Positions 34,850 through 43,517 are shown, counted from the stretch's first letter. The stretch: DNA of 64,000 nt from Bacteroidota bacterium (GCA_023388315.1 JAEWGM010000037.1:12110-76109); one strand, 5' to 3'. The notes: a model not told the origin generated them from the letters alone. Translations and numbers: made by a program.

Positions 34850-35149
34850 ATGGATTTAGAAATTTGGTTACCCGGAGTTTTAACCATCCTTATTGGCATA
34901 AGTGGATGGAAATTCCCTCACCTTATCAACATCTTTACGAAAGAAGAAAAAGAGAAAATGGATTTGAAGGGTACTGGAAAACTTTTCCGCAATATATTTG
35001 TACCAATGGGTGTATTGCAAATCGGCATAGCTTATTTTTCTCACAAAGATGAAAACCCATTCTTGGCTGTATTGGCTTCAATATTCATTATCCTTATAGC
35101 CATATTCGTGTTTGCCGCAAAAGCAGAAAAATATAAAAATAAAAGATGA
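34850..35149 (+). CDS. Small membrane protein with three hydrophobic segments
   Basis: 99 aa from ATG 34850 (MDLEIWLPGVLTILIGISGW). An in-frame ATG at 34826 would translate a short-period spacer repeat (AGCAGTTGACAGTTTGCAGT), so the inner start is preferred. Hydrophobic stretches are LPGVLTILIGISGW, IFVPMGVLQIGIAYF and FLAVLASIFIILIAIFVFAA. The tail KAEKYKNKR resembles that of the DUF3784-like protein upstream, which suggests a distant relationship. Function is unknown. Confidence 0.6.
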   Translation: MDLEIWLPGVLTILIGISGWKFPHLINIFTKEEKEKMDLKGTGKLFRNIFVPMGVLQIGIAYFSHKDENPFLAVLASIFIILIAIFVFAAKAEKYKNKR

Positions 35150-35194
35150 ACTATTTTAGATTTTTCAGTTTCATAGTTGATGGTTAGGGAAACC

Positions 35195-35285
35195 GTAGAG
35201 GCGCATTGAATGCGTCCTACTGAATGAACAATTAACGGTGCGAGCTACGCACCAGTTTGTAGAGACGGAGCGCGATCCGTCTCTA
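35195..35285. repeat. Cluster of three REP-type palindromes
   Basis: Three hairpins follow each other. 35195-35220 pairs GTAGAGGCGCATT with AATGCGTCCTAC imperfectly. 35237-35253 pairs GGTGCG with CGCACC. 35260-35285 pairs TAGAGACGGA perfectly with TCCGTCTCTA. The first and third share the arm type of the palindrome inside the RAYT gene. They lie in the 275 bp gap between a plus-strand and a minus-strand gene; the rest of that gap shows nothing else I can name. Confidence 0.8.
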
Positions 35286-35424
35286 TTTTATCCAAGTTAC
35301 CTGTCTTCGCTCGCGCACTTTTATAAAGTGTGTGTTACGAAGCAAAAAAATCACCTATCGGCCCACACGATTTACAAAATCTCGCCGGCGAAAGGGAGAT
35401 ATTAGTTCACATTATCGGGAAATT

Positions 35425-36300
35425 TCAAGAGGGCAAAACCAAGCGTTCTTTCGGCTTTGGCTCAATAAACGTAACCACAATTCCCGCGAGAATAAGCGCG
35501 CCACCCATTGCTTTTTGCACGGTAATTTGCTCATTGAGAAAAATCCACGCCAATAATCCGGCAAATACAACCTGACTGAGTAACGATAACGACACGCGTG
35601 TGGCGCGCATATGTTTTGTGGCGTAACTGATAAGAATCCAAGCCAGCAGCTGGCACACAACACCTTGTACTACCAACACCAACCACGCTCGCGAAGAAAA
35701 TCCGCTGAACGCCTCGCCAAACGCTATATTCACAAACAACAAAAAAACAGCGCTACTCAACGAACTGATGGCGATAAACGGCAATACATCCACTTTTTCC
35801 AGCACGTTTTTACTCAACAAAATATACAGCGCGTAAAGAAAACCGGATAAAACTGCGAGATAAAACGCCCTATCGAAAGAAAGTTCTTTAAACGATTGCA
35901 ATCCGAAGAAAACCACCACGCCTGTCATCGCAATCGCCGAGCCCATCCAAAACGAGCGGCGAGGCTTGGTTTTTAAAAACAAAAACGAAATAATTCCCAC
36001 CCACATCGGTGACAAATTCGCGAGCAAAGTGGCTTGTGTAGCGGTAGATTCTTGAATGGAAACATTCCATACCGAAATATCGGAAGCGAAAATAACTCCG
36101 CACAAAACGGTGGGCAGAATAAATTGGCGAGGTAGTTTCAGTTTTCCCGTGAAATAAACGTACGGAACCAATATCGCCGCCGCAATCGCCATGCGGTAAA
36201 ACGCGGAAATTAGCCCCGAGCTCAATTGCAAGCGGATAAGAATGGGAAAAATGGAGATGCTCAATATCCCGATAAAAAGTGCTAAACGTGGTTTATTCAT
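35425..36300 (-). CDS. EamA/DMT-family transporter
   Basis: 291 aa, ten predicted transmembrane segments in two EamA repeats (about residues 5-130 and 145-280). Landmarks are LIRLQLSSGLISAFYRMAIAAAILVP, SATQATLLANLSPMWVGIISFLFL (first repeat) and ATRVSLSLLSQVVFAGLLAWIFLNE (second repeat). Members export amino acids, nucleotides or metabolites; substrate unknown. It begins at ATG 36300 and ends facing the small membrane protein gene across REP palindromes. Confidence 0.88.
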   Translation of the reverse strand: MNKPRLALFIGILSISIFPILIRLQLSSGLISAFYRMAIAAAILVPYVYFTGKLKLPRQFILPTVLCGVIFASDISVWNVSIQESTATQATLLANLSPMWVGIISFLFLKTKPRRSFWMGSAIAMTGVVVFFGLQSFKELSFDRAFYLAVLSGFLYALYILLSKNVLEKVDVLPFIAISSLSSAVFLLFVNIAFGEAFSGFSSRAWLVLVVQGVVCQLLAWILISYATKHMRATRVSLSLLSQVVFAGLLAWIFLNEQITVQKAMGGALILAGIVVTFIEPKPKERLVLPS

Positions 36301-36330
36301 TTTTAGTCAATTGTCAATTAAATTATTAAC

Positions 36331-36558
36331 AACGTGAACTCCGGATAAGAGACAATTTTAAAATAAGGGAATAAGGTTATTTTTAGCACATTACCTAAAT
36401 CTACGAAGGTCGTTTGAAATAAATAAGGTTGTATTTTGCAGATTCAAAACCTTATTTCCAATATGTTTTACCTTAGCAGGTTAGAATTACAAAAAGACAA
36501 TAACCTTATTGGCTTATTTATCAATACAACAACAAGTTACTTAACCGGAACTCACGTT
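36331..36558. repeat. 228 bp MITE-like element with 19 bp terminal inverted repeats
   Basis: AACGTGAACTCCGGATAAG at 36331-36349 is matched by the reverse complement of CTTAACCGGAACTCACGTT at 36540-36558 at 16 of 19 positions. The interior is AT-rich with repeated CCTTATTTCC / GGAATAAGG segments in both orientations and no ORF. It occupies much of the 554 bp gap between the EamA gene and metY. The remaining part (36559-36719) is AT-rich without a recognisable feature. Confidence 0.6.
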
Positions 36559-36719
36559 AACAGTGAGATTTGTCACAAAAACAAATCTATAACTCTTCTC
36601 TTTTGAGAAAAGCCATAGATTTTTTGTTTTACAAAGCTACAAGAAGAAATTGAATAATTGCTTTTAATGCCTTGATAAATTTGACAGTGAAATTTGCTTA
36701 TGAGATAAAGCAATTTCTG

Positions 36720-36839
36720 CCTGAAAGGCGGTACTTAAAAATGCTCTTAGTCCCGTCACTTCGGGCGGAGATGGGGCAAGAGTTTTTACCGCAGGCGAAT
36801 AAATTCGCCTACGGCTATGAAATGCCACCCATTCGGGTG
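36720..36839. repeat. Row of short hairpins after metY, including a REP-type palindrome
   Basis: Within 120 bp are GCCT-GAA-AGGC (36720-36730), AGGCGAAT-AA-ATTCGCCT (36793-36810, perfect) and CACCC-ATTC-GGGTG (36826-36839). On the minus strand they follow the metY stop and could act as a terminator or 3' stabilising structure. The middle one has the form of the REP palindromes at 35195-35285. Confidence 0.6.
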
Positions 36840-36854
36840 ATTGCTTATCTATTT

Positions 36855-38129
36855 TTATATTTTCTCCAACGCCTGTTCTAAATCGGCAATAATGTCATCG
36901 ATATTTTCAATTCCGATGGACAAACGCACCAAATCGGGTGTAACGCCGGCCGTTTTCATTTCCTCGTCGTTCAACTGCGCGTGCGTGGTGGTGGCGGGGT
37001 GGATGACCAGTGATTTGGCATCGGCCACGTTGGCTAAATGAGAGAACAGCTCCAGCGAATCGATGAGTTTGGCACCCGCTTCTTTTCCGCCTTTCACACC
37101 AAACGTGAAAATAGAACCCACCCCTTTGGGAAAGTATTTGTCGGCCAACGGCTTGTATTTGTTTCCTTCGAGGCTCGGATAATTCACCCACGACACCTTG
37201 GGATGGCCCTGCAAAAAATCCGCCACCCTTTGTGCGTTTTCTACGTGCCTTTCAACGCGAAGCGACAGGGTTTCAATGCCTTGCAGCAACAAGAAAGATG
37301 AGAGCGGAGCAATGGCCGCACCCGTATCGCGCAACAATTGCGCCCTTATTTTTGTGGTAAAGGCTATGGCGCCTAAATCACCGAAAACTATTCCGTTGTA
37401 ATGCGAATCGGGTTCGGTGAAGCCGGGAAAATTACCGTTTTTCCAATCGAACTTTCCCGATTCCACAATCACTCCACCCAACGTTGTGCCGTGCCCTCCC
37501 AAAAATTTAGTGGCTGAATGCACCACAACATCGGCGCCATGTTCAATGGGCCGAATCAGGTAAGGCGTGCCAAAGGTATTATCCACAATAAGCGGCAGGC
37601 CGTGTTTGTGCGCGATTTCCGCGACAGCTTCTATATCCACAAGATTGATGCCCGGGTTTCCGATGGTTTCAATAAACACCGCTTTGGTATTTTCCTTGAT
37701 TGCTTTCTCGAAATTATTCACATCATCCGGATCAACAAAAGAAGTGGTTACCCCAAAATGCGGCAACGTCGCGCTAAACAAGTTATATGTTCCACCGTAA
37801 ATTGTGCTTGCCGACACAATATGATCGCCCGAGGAAGCGATGTTGAGTATGGCGTAAGTAATTGCCGCTGAACCCGATGCCACCGTTATTCCCGCCGTTC
37901 CGCCTTCCAGTTCGGCCACGCGCGCGTCAACCACCGCGGTGGTGGGGTTGGTTAAACGTGTGTAAATATTTCCGATATCGGTAAGCGCGAAGCGCCCTGC
38001 CGCCTGTTCTGCACTCTCAAAAACATACGAAGTGGTTTGGTAAATGGGTACCGCCCTCGATCCGGTTTCGTCAACGGGCTGGCCCGCGTGAACTTGTAAA
38101 GTTTCAAATCTAAATTTCTTTTCTGACAT
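36855..38129 (-). CDS. metY: O-acetylhomoserine aminocarboxypropyltransferase / cysteine synthase
   Basis: PLP enzyme of the Cys/Met metabolism family that makes homocysteine from O-acetylhomoserine and sulfide; 424 aa. The PLP lysine is in VVHSATKFLGGHGTTLGG. Other marks are TTSYVFESAEQAAGRFAL, YTRLTNPTTAVVDARVAELEGG, IVDNTFGTPYLIRPIEHGAD and the C-terminal SLVIHPATTTHAQL. The length of about 425 aa and this last segment favour MetY over MetB/MetZ. Transcribed away from an Lrp/AsnC regulator gene at 38310, with repeated motifs in the shared intergenic region, so that regulator is a plausible controller. Confidence 0.93.
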   Translation of the reverse strand: MSEKKFRFETLQVHAGQPVDETGSRAVPIYQTTSYVFESAEQAAGRFALTDIGNIYTRLTNPTTAVVDARVAELEGGTAGITVASGSAAITYAILNIASSGDHIVSASTIYGGTYNLFSATLPHFGVTTSFVDPDDVNNFEKAIKENTKAVFIETIGNPGINLVDIEAVAEIAHKHGLPLIVDNTFGTPYLIRPIEHGADVVVHSATKFLGGHGTTLGGVIVESGKFDWKNGNFPGFTEPDSHYNGIVFGDLGAIAFTTKIRAQLLRDTGAAIAPLSSFLLLQGIETLSLRVERHVENAQRVADFLQGHPKVSWVNYPSLEGNKYKPLADKYFPKGVGSIFTFGVKGGKEAGAKLIDSLELFSHLANVADAKSLVIHPATTTHAQLNDEEMKTAGVTPDLVRLSIGIENIDDIIADLEQALEKI

Positions 38130-38158
38130 AGTCTCTTTTATTTTAGTTGGTTTTTATT

Positions 38159-38300
38159 CTGTTTTATTTTCTGCAAATTTCGTAATAAACAGATATATCA
38201 TCCAAATAATTTTAATAATACAGAAAATAAACCTATTTTTGCATCATTTAAAAGAACACACTGTTTTATTTTCAATAAAAACAAGCATTAAACAGAAAAT
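38159..38300. promoter_or_regulatory. Four copies of a TGTTTTATTTTCTG-like motif between metY and lrp
   Basis: Copies are at 38159-38173 (CTGTTTTATTTTCTG), 38220-38232 (inverted, ACAGAAAATAAAC), 38261-38273 (CTGTTTTATTTTC) and 38290-38300 (inverted, AAACAGAAAAT). Copies alternate in orientation and surround the -7 box at 38234. This layout suits an Lrp/AsnC-type octamer that wraps DNA; the regulator at 38310 is the natural candidate. Confidence 0.55.
38234..38241 (+). promoter_or_regulatory. -7 box for the Lrp/AsnC gene
   Basis: TATTTTTG at 38234-38241 fits TAnnTTTG. It lies between the second and third copies of the repeated motif, so a protein bound there would affect initiation. The start site would be near 38248, giving a leader of about 60 bases. 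Confidence 0.45.
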
Positions 38301-38309
38301 TTATCTTTT

Positions 38310-38771
38310 ATGTATCAACCCGACAAAACAGATTTGCTGATTTTAGACGCATTGCAGGAAAATTGCCGACTTACCACCAAAGAGTTGGCGGCGCGAGTGC
38401 ATCTCTCTCCCACTCCGGTATATGACCGAGTGAAAAAACTTGAAAAAGAGGGAGTTATTAAAGCATACCGGGCGGTGCTCGATTATGAAAAACTGAACCG
38501 AGGCTTTGGCGTTTATTGCAACATTAAACTGAAAGAGATTAACGCGAAAATCGCGCTTAATTTTATCGATTTTGTTCGGCAAATTCCCGAAGTGGCGGAA
38601 TGTTACAATATTTCGGGCGATTATGACTATTTGCTGAAAATTTTGACGCCCGATATGAAGCACTACCAATCGTTCATCATCAATACATTGGGGAAGTTCG
38701 ACTCCATTGCCGGCATTCACAGCGTGTTTATCATGGATACCGTAAAGCAGGATTATAAAATTTCGGAATAA
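38310..38771 (+). CDS. Lrp/AsnC family transcriptional regulator
   Basis: 153 aa, normal length. The N-terminal winged HTH reads LLILDALQENCRLTTKELAARVHLSPTPVYDRVKKLEKEGVIKAYRAVLD (about residues 9-58 in consecutive parts). The C-terminal RAM domain covers about 65-150 with VAECYNISGDYDYLLKI. Such proteins sense amino acids and form octamers. Divergent from metY, with four repeated motifs in between, so sulfur amino-acid or general nitrogen control is a reasonable inference. Its stop is 4 bp from the convergent CDF transporter stop. Confidence 0.92.
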   Translation: MYQPDKTDLLILDALQENCRLTTKELAARVHLSPTPVYDRVKKLEKEGVIKAYRAVLDYEKLNRGFGVYCNIKLKEINAKIALNFIDFVRQIPEVAECYNISGDYDYLLKILTPDMKHYQSFIINTLGKFDSIAGIHSVFIMDTVKQDYKISE

Positions 38772-38775
38772 AACG

Positions 38776-39669
38776 CTACTCGCAATTTGCTTCGCACACT
38801 TCGCCGGATGTTTCCAACTCAATGGTGCAGTGCTGCACGCCCAACGAAAGCAATTTTTCGCGAACATTGGATTTTAGGTTGTGAAGTTGCTCCATCGGCA
38901 GCGTATCGGAGAAAACAACGTGAACCGTAAGTACATTGTACTGCCCGTCCACCGACCAAACGTGCAAGTCGTGCACATCTACCACGTTATCAATTTTCAA
39001 AATGGCCTTTTCAATCTCATCCACGCTAATCATTTCGGGGCTGCCTTGCAAAATAATGCGCAGGCTCTGACGAATATTTCGATACACATTAAACAGGATG
39101 AATCCCGAAATAGCGATGGACAGCAGCGGATCAATAAACGGCGCGTCAACAAAATACATTACGCCTGCTCCGATGAGCACAGCGGCCCATCCCAATACAT
39201 CTTCCAACAAATGCAGTGAAACCACTTTTTCGTTCAGCGACTCTCCTTTTCGCAAACGCAACGCCGCCACTCCGTTTACAATTACGCCCAAAACGGCAAG
39301 CAAAAGCATTCCCTTCACATCCGGCTGCTGTGGATGAACCAAGCGGGGAATGGCGTTCATCAAAATCAACACGCTCCCGACCACCAAAATTACGGAATTA
39401 ATAATAGCGCCCAGCAACGAAAAACGCTTGAAGCCGTAGGTATAACTTTTTGTTCGCGGACGCTTCGCCAATTTTTGAAAATACCACGACAAACCGAGCG
39501 AAAAACTATCACCCAAATCGTGTACCGCGTCCGACAGGATAGCCACACTATTGGTCATAATTCCGCCTATGAACTCAATAATCGTGAACGACAGGTTCAG
39601 AAAAAATGCCACTTTTATGTTTTTCACATCTTTATGGCCGTGAGAATGAGAATGGCTATGTACGTGCAT
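38776..39669 (-). CDS. CDF-family cation efflux protein (Zn/Co/Cd type)
   Basis: 297 aa. A His-rich N-terminus (MHVHSHSHSHGHKD) precedes six transmembrane segments. Metal-site motifs are LSDAVHDLGDSFSLG in TM2 and HLLEDVLGWAAVLIG in TM5. The C-terminal cytoplasmic domain has VVDVHDLHVWSVDGQYNVLTVHVVF and VQHCTIELETSG. It exports zinc or related ions by proton antiport (family knowledge). Convergent with the lrp gene, with 4 bp between the stops. Confidence 0.92.
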   Translation of the reverse strand: MHVHSHSHSHGHKDVKNIKVAFFLNLSFTIIEFIGGIMTNSVAILSDAVHDLGDSFSLGLSWYFQKLAKRPRTKSYTYGFKRFSLLGAIINSVILVVGSVLILMNAIPRLVHPQQPDVKGMLLLAVLGVIVNGVAALRLRKGESLNEKVVSLHLLEDVLGWAAVLIGAGVMYFVDAPFIDPLLSIAISGFILFNVYRNIRQSLRIILQGSPEMISVDEIEKAILKIDNVVDVHDLHVWSVDGQYNVLTVHVVFSDTLPMEQLHNLKSNVREKLLSLGVQHCTIELETSGEVCEANCE

Positions 39670-39797
39670 ACGAGCTTATAAACAGCAATGGGTTATTAAT
39701 TGGCGATGGCGGATATCCGTTTTTCACCTTCCATCGTTTGGAATATAACAGTACGCAAAAAGTTTTGTTCAGTGTTAATTATGAAAGAAATATCTTG

Positions 39798-39805
39798 TAT
39801 ATTTG
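39798..39805 (+). promoter_or_regulatory. -7 box upstream of the DUF4349 gene
   Basis: TATATTTG at 39798-39805, 28 bases before ATG 39833. No TTTG is at the ideal -33 distance. It would drive the DUF4349, MNT, HEPN and S9 peptidase genes, which follow closely. Confidence 0.4.
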
Positions 39806-39832
39806 TCAACTATATAACAAAAAACAGCGCCT

Positions 39833-40624
39833 ATGAAAACAATGCGTAACGTATTCTTTTTGTTTTCAACACTGCTATTGCTTTATTGCAGCAACCATTC
39901 GGGTGACGCCGCTTTTCGCGATATAGCAACGGAAGATGAGGAAATTGTTACTCCTAAACGGCTGCCTTCCGACATATCAGAGAGAAAACTCACCAAAACC
40001 GGACGCATTCGTTTCCGAACGTCCGATATGGCGAAAACGAAAAACACCATCGTGCAAGCCGTAACGGAATTAAACGGGTATGTTTCCAACGAAAACGCCT
40101 CGCAATATGGCAAAACAATGGAACACACACTCACCCTACGCGTACCCGCTGAAAATTTTGACGCGCTGCTTCAAAGAATAGAATCGGGCGCGGAAAGAGT
40201 TGATTCAAAAAACATTGATGTGCAGGATGTGACGCAAGAATACATTGATTTAGACGCTCGCGTGCGAACAAAAAAAGAATTGGAAGCACGCTACCAAGAA
40301 TTGCTAAAACGCGCCAACACGGTGGAAGAAATTTTGCAAATTGAAGCGCAAATCGGAAACATCCGCACCGAAATTGAATCCGCCGAAGGCCGTTTGCAAT
40401 ATCTTTCCAAACAGGTAACGCACAGTACACTCACCGTGACATTTTACGAACAAAACACACACTTTGGGTTCTTCCAAAAAATGGGCAACGCGCTTAAAAA
40501 CGGATGGAACAACTTACTGTGGGTGGTGGTTGCGCTAACCAACCTGTGGGCGATATTTCTGTTCATTGCCGTTATTATTGCCGCGGTGGCGTATGTCGCA
40601 AAAAAAAGAAAACGAAAAGTGTGA
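39833..40624 (+). CDS. DUF4349 lipoprotein
   Basis: 263 aa. The N-terminus MKTMRNVFFLFSTLLLLYC is a lipoprotein signal with Cys at about 19. The DUF4349 domain covers about 55-225 (RIRFRTSDMAKTKNTIVQAVTELNGYVSNENA, in parts), with a coiled-coil stretch (RVRTKKELEARYQELLKRANTVEEIL). A C-terminal membrane helix LWAIFLFIAVIIAAVAYVA precedes a KKRKRKV tail. Function of DUF4349 is not established. It is followed after 21 bp by the MNT gene. Confidence 0.85.
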   Translation: MKTMRNVFFLFSTLLLLYCSNHSGDAAFRDIATEDEEIVTPKRLPSDISERKLTKTGRIRFRTSDMAKTKNTIVQAVTELNGYVSNENASQYGKTMEHTLTLRVPAENFDALLQRIESGAERVDSKNIDVQDVTQEYIDLDARVRTKKELEARYQELLKRANTVEEILQIEAQIGNIRTEIESAEGRLQYLSKQVTHSTLTVTFYEQNTHFGFFQKMGNALKNGWNNLLWVVVALTNLWAIFLFIAVIIAAVAYVAKKRKRKV

Positions 40625-40645
40625 AAAACATGGTACATTTGCAAG

Positions 40646-40966
40646 ATGGAAGAAACAAACTCAGGCATATTAAAAAAAATAAAAGAAATTGTTCAGGAAA
40701 AAGAACCTTCTGCCAAAATCTATTTATACGGCTCACGTTCGAGAGGCACTGCACGGCCGGATTCAGATTGGGATATTCTCATTTTGCTAGACAAAGACAA
40801 AATCTCTCTTGATGAGGAAAGAGATATAACCTATCCGCTATACGATTTGGAGTTTGATACAGGCGAAGTTATTAGTCCCATCATATATTCCGAAAAAGAT
40901 TGGAATACCAAATATAGCATTACTCCTTTCTATAAAAATATAATGCAAGAGGGTAAATTACTATGA
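40646..40966 (+). CDS. MNT-type minimal nucleotidyltransferase
   Basis: 106 aa. The Pol-beta-like signature is LYGSRSRGTARPDSDWDILILLD (GSxxRG then SDxD), and a possible third acidic residue is in DLEFDTGEVIS. In HEPN/MNT modules the nucleotidyltransferase is the antitoxin, which can AMPylate the HEPN partner (family knowledge). The stop overlaps the HEPN gene start by 4 bases (ATGA), the usual arrangement for this pair. Low GC relative to the S9 peptidase gene downstream. Confidence 0.88.
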   Translation: MEETNSGILKKIKEIVQEKEPSAKIYLYGSRSRGTARPDSDWDILILLDKDKISLDEERDITYPLYDLEFDTGEVISPIIYSEKDWNTKYSITPFYKNIMQEGKLL

Positions 40967-41376
40967 CAAACTACAAACAGGAAGATTACATAAAATACAG
41001 AATTGGGAAAGCAAAAGATATCCTAGAGGAAGTTCAAACACACATTCATAACGGGTTCTATAATACCGCCATAAACAGAATGTATTATGCTTGTTTTTAC
41101 GCCGTTAGTGCTCTGTTATTGAAACACAATATTGAAGTATCGAGCCATGCGGGAGCAAGACAGCAGTTTGGCCAACATTTTGTAAAAACAGAAAAAATAG
41201 ACAGGGATTTAGCAAAACATTATACCGAACTGTTTGAAAAAAGAAACAAAGGCGACTATAATGATTTTTACGATTATGATAAAGAAACTGTTTTAAAACT
41301 TTATCCATTTTCAAAAAAACTCATAAAAGAAATTGAAAAACTCTTTTATGTATACCCAAACCAACATTCATTATGA
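40963..41376 (+). CDS. HEPN domain protein (partner of MNT)
   Basis: 137 aa, all-helical. The HEPN core is NTAINRMYYACFYAVSALLLKH (about residues 35-56) with SSHAGARQQFGQHFV. The classic RNase motif Rx4-6H is not present in textbook form: the expected region reads FEKRNKGDYNDFYDYD, with R-x3-DY. This matches the UPF0332 subgroup, in which RNase activity is uncertain. It overlaps both the MNT gene upstream and the S9 peptidase downstream by 4 bases. Confidence 0.85.
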   Translation: MTNYKQEDYIKYRIGKAKDILEEVQTHIHNGFYNTAINRMYYACFYAVSALLLKHNIEVSSHAGARQQFGQHFVKTEKIDRDLAKHYTELFEKRNKGDYNDFYDYDKETVLKLYPFSKKLIKEIEKLFYVYPNQHSL

Positions 41377-43517
41377 AACATCCCAACCTACTGATTATAT
41401 GCGCCATGTCGTGTATCATCGCATCGTGTAACAACGTTAAAAAAGAAGAAGTGAAAATTTTAAACCAATCCGATTTCCCCGCGCCACCCACCGCGGAAGT
41501 GCTCCCCGATACGTTCACCAATTTCGGGCAACAACGTGTCGACAACTATTTTTGGCTGAAAGACAAAAACAACCCCAAAGTAATTGACTATCTCACCGCT
41601 GAAAACGCGTACACCGACACGGTGATGGCATCGACAAAGGATTTACAGCAAACCATTTACAACGAAATCCTCGGCCGATTGAAAGAAGACGATGAATCGT
41701 ACCCATCGTTTAAAGACGGGTATTATTATTACAGCCGAACCGAAAAAGGAAAACAATACCGCACCTATTTGCGTCGCAAAGGCTCGATGGACGCGCCCGA
41801 GGAAGTGATTTTCGACCTCAACCAAATGGCCGAAGGCAAACCGGCGTTCATCTTCCGCGGATACTCCATTAGCCCCGACAACAGCAAAGCGGCCTATTTT
41901 TACAACGAAACCGGCTCCTACGCCGAATTCGTGATGAAAATTAAAGACCTCGCCTCCGGCGAAGACGTAGGCTTCACGGTTGACGGCGCTACCTCCGTGG
42001 CGTGGGCAAACGACAATAAAACGTTGTTTTACGGCATCATCGACCAAACTTTGCGCTCCTATCGCATTATGCGCCAAATGTTGGACGCGCCAACAGCCGA
42101 CCTAGTATATGAAGAAACCGACGCGCGGTTTACCACCTACGTATCGGGAAGCAAAACCAAAGAATACATCTTTATCGGCTCGGCCAGCTCTACCACATCG
42201 GAAGAACGCTACATTTCAGCCGACAAGCCCACCGATGCCTTCAAAGTGTTCTTACCCCGCGTGAAGGATGTGGATTACAGCGTTTATCCGCACAAAGAAA
42301 AGTTTTTCATCCGCTACAAAGACAAAGAAAACCTGAACGGTAAAATTTACGAAGCGCCATTAACCGGCTATGAAGACCGCTCCACGTGGAAAGAGTTTCT
42401 GCCCCACGACAACAACACGCGCATTGAAAGCATTGATGTGGTGAAGGATTACCTCACCGTGGAACTTCGCAAAAACGGGCTGAGCGAAATTGTTACCAAA
42501 CCCATTGCCGGCGGCGAAGATATCGCCATTGCCTTCCCCGAACCGGTTTACTCGGTATCGCTGGGAGGCAATCCGGAATACGACTCCAACACATTCCGTT
42601 ATTCTTACACATCGCTCAACCGCCCCACCACGTTGTATGAGTACAACATTGCCACAGGCCAGGCCGAAAAACTGAAAGAACAGGAAATTCCTTCGGGTTT
42701 CAACCCCGATGAGTATGTGGTGGAACGCCTGTGGGCCACCGCCCCCGATGGCGTGAAAGTGCCTATGGCCGTGGTGTATAAAAAAGGGCTGAAAAAAGAC
42801 GGTTCAAACCCCGCGCTTATTTATTCCTACGGAAGTTACGGCGCAAGTTCCGATGTGTATTTCAGCGCGAGCATGTATAGCCTCATCGATAGAGGTTTTG
42901 TGTATGCGTTGGCACAAATTCGTGGCGGAAGCGATTTGGGCGAACAGTGGTATGAAGACGGCAAGTTGCTGAAAAAGAAAAACACATTCACCGATTTTAT
43001 CGCGTGTAGCGAATTGCTGATCAATGAAAAATATACTTCGACAAACAAACTTGCCGCCATGGGCGGAAGCGCCGGTGGCCTGTTGATGGGCGCTGTGGTG
43101 AATGAGCGTCCCGATTTGTATCAAACCATCGTGGCACAAGTGCCGTTTATCGATGTCATTAACACCATGCTCGACGATACATTGCCGCTCACCACAGGCG
43201 AATACGAAGAATGGGGCAACCCCAACGAAGAAGAGTATTACAACTACATCCTCTCCTACTCGCCCTACGACAACATTAAAGCGCAAAACTACCCAAACAT
43301 CTTGGTTACGGGCGGAATTAACGATTCGCAAGTACTTTTCCACGAACCCACAAAGTATGTGGCCAAACTTCGCTCACTTAAAACCGACAACAACATCGTG
43401 CTCCTGCACATGAATATGGACAGCGGGCACGGCGGCGCCACCGGCCGCTACGACGGCATTAAAGACACGGCGTTTGAGTTCGCGTTTATTTTAAATAGGG
43501 TTGGGATTAGCAAGTAG
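41373..43517 (+). CDS. Prolyl oligopeptidase family (S9) lipoprotein peptidase
   Basis: 714 aa. The signal MKHPNLLIICAMSCIIASC predicts a lipoprotein, and the mature protein begins with an acidic linker. Residues about 50-440 form the seven-bladed propeller (YPSFKDGYYYYSRTEKGKQYRT). The catalytic hydrolase domain has Ser in MGGSAGGLLMG, Asp in GGINDSQVLFHEP and His in DSGHGGATGRYDG. It cleaves after proline or after basic residues (oligopeptidase B-like); the sequence does not decide. Its start overlaps HEPN by 4 bases, so it can be read through from the MNT/HEPN module. Confidence 0.93.
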   Translation: MKHPNLLIICAMSCIIASCNNVKKEEVKILNQSDFPAPPTAEVLPDTFTNFGQQRVDNYFWLKDKNNPKVIDYLTAENAYTDTVMASTKDLQQTIYNEILGRLKEDDESYPSFKDGYYYYSRTEKGKQYRTYLRRKGSMDAPEEVIFDLNQMAEGKPAFIFRGYSISPDNSKAAYFYNETGSYAEFVMKIKDLASGEDVGFTVDGATSVAWANDNKTLFYGIIDQTLRSYRIMRQMLDAPTADLVYEETDARFTTYVSGSKTKEYIFIGSASSTTSEERYISADKPTDAFKVFLPRVKDVDYSVYPHKEKFFIRYKDKENLNGKIYEAPLTGYEDRSTWKEFLPHDNNTRIESIDVVKDYLTVELRKNGLSEIVTKPIAGGEDIAIAFPEPVYSVSLGGNPEYDSNTFRYSYTSLNRPTTLYEYNIATGQAEKLKEQEIPSGFNPDEYVVERLWATAPDGVKVPMAVVYKKGLKKDGSNPALIYSYGSYGASSDVYFSASMYSLIDRGFVYALAQIRGGSDLGEQWYEDGKLLKKKNTFTDFIACSELLINEKYTSTNKLAAMGGSAGGLLMGAVVNERPDLYQTIVAQVPFIDVINTMLDDTLPLTTGEYEEWGNPNEEEYYNYILSYSPYDNIKAQNYPNILVTGGINDSQVLFHEPTKYVAKLRSLKTDNNIVLLHMNMDSGHGGATGRYDGIKDTAFEFAFILNRVGISK

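Noticed and set aside
36855..38129. Cystathionine gamma-synthase or lyase (MetB/MetC)
   Set aside because: Length of 424 aa and the C-terminal SLVIHPATTTHAQL region fit O-acetylhomoserine sulfhydrylase better.
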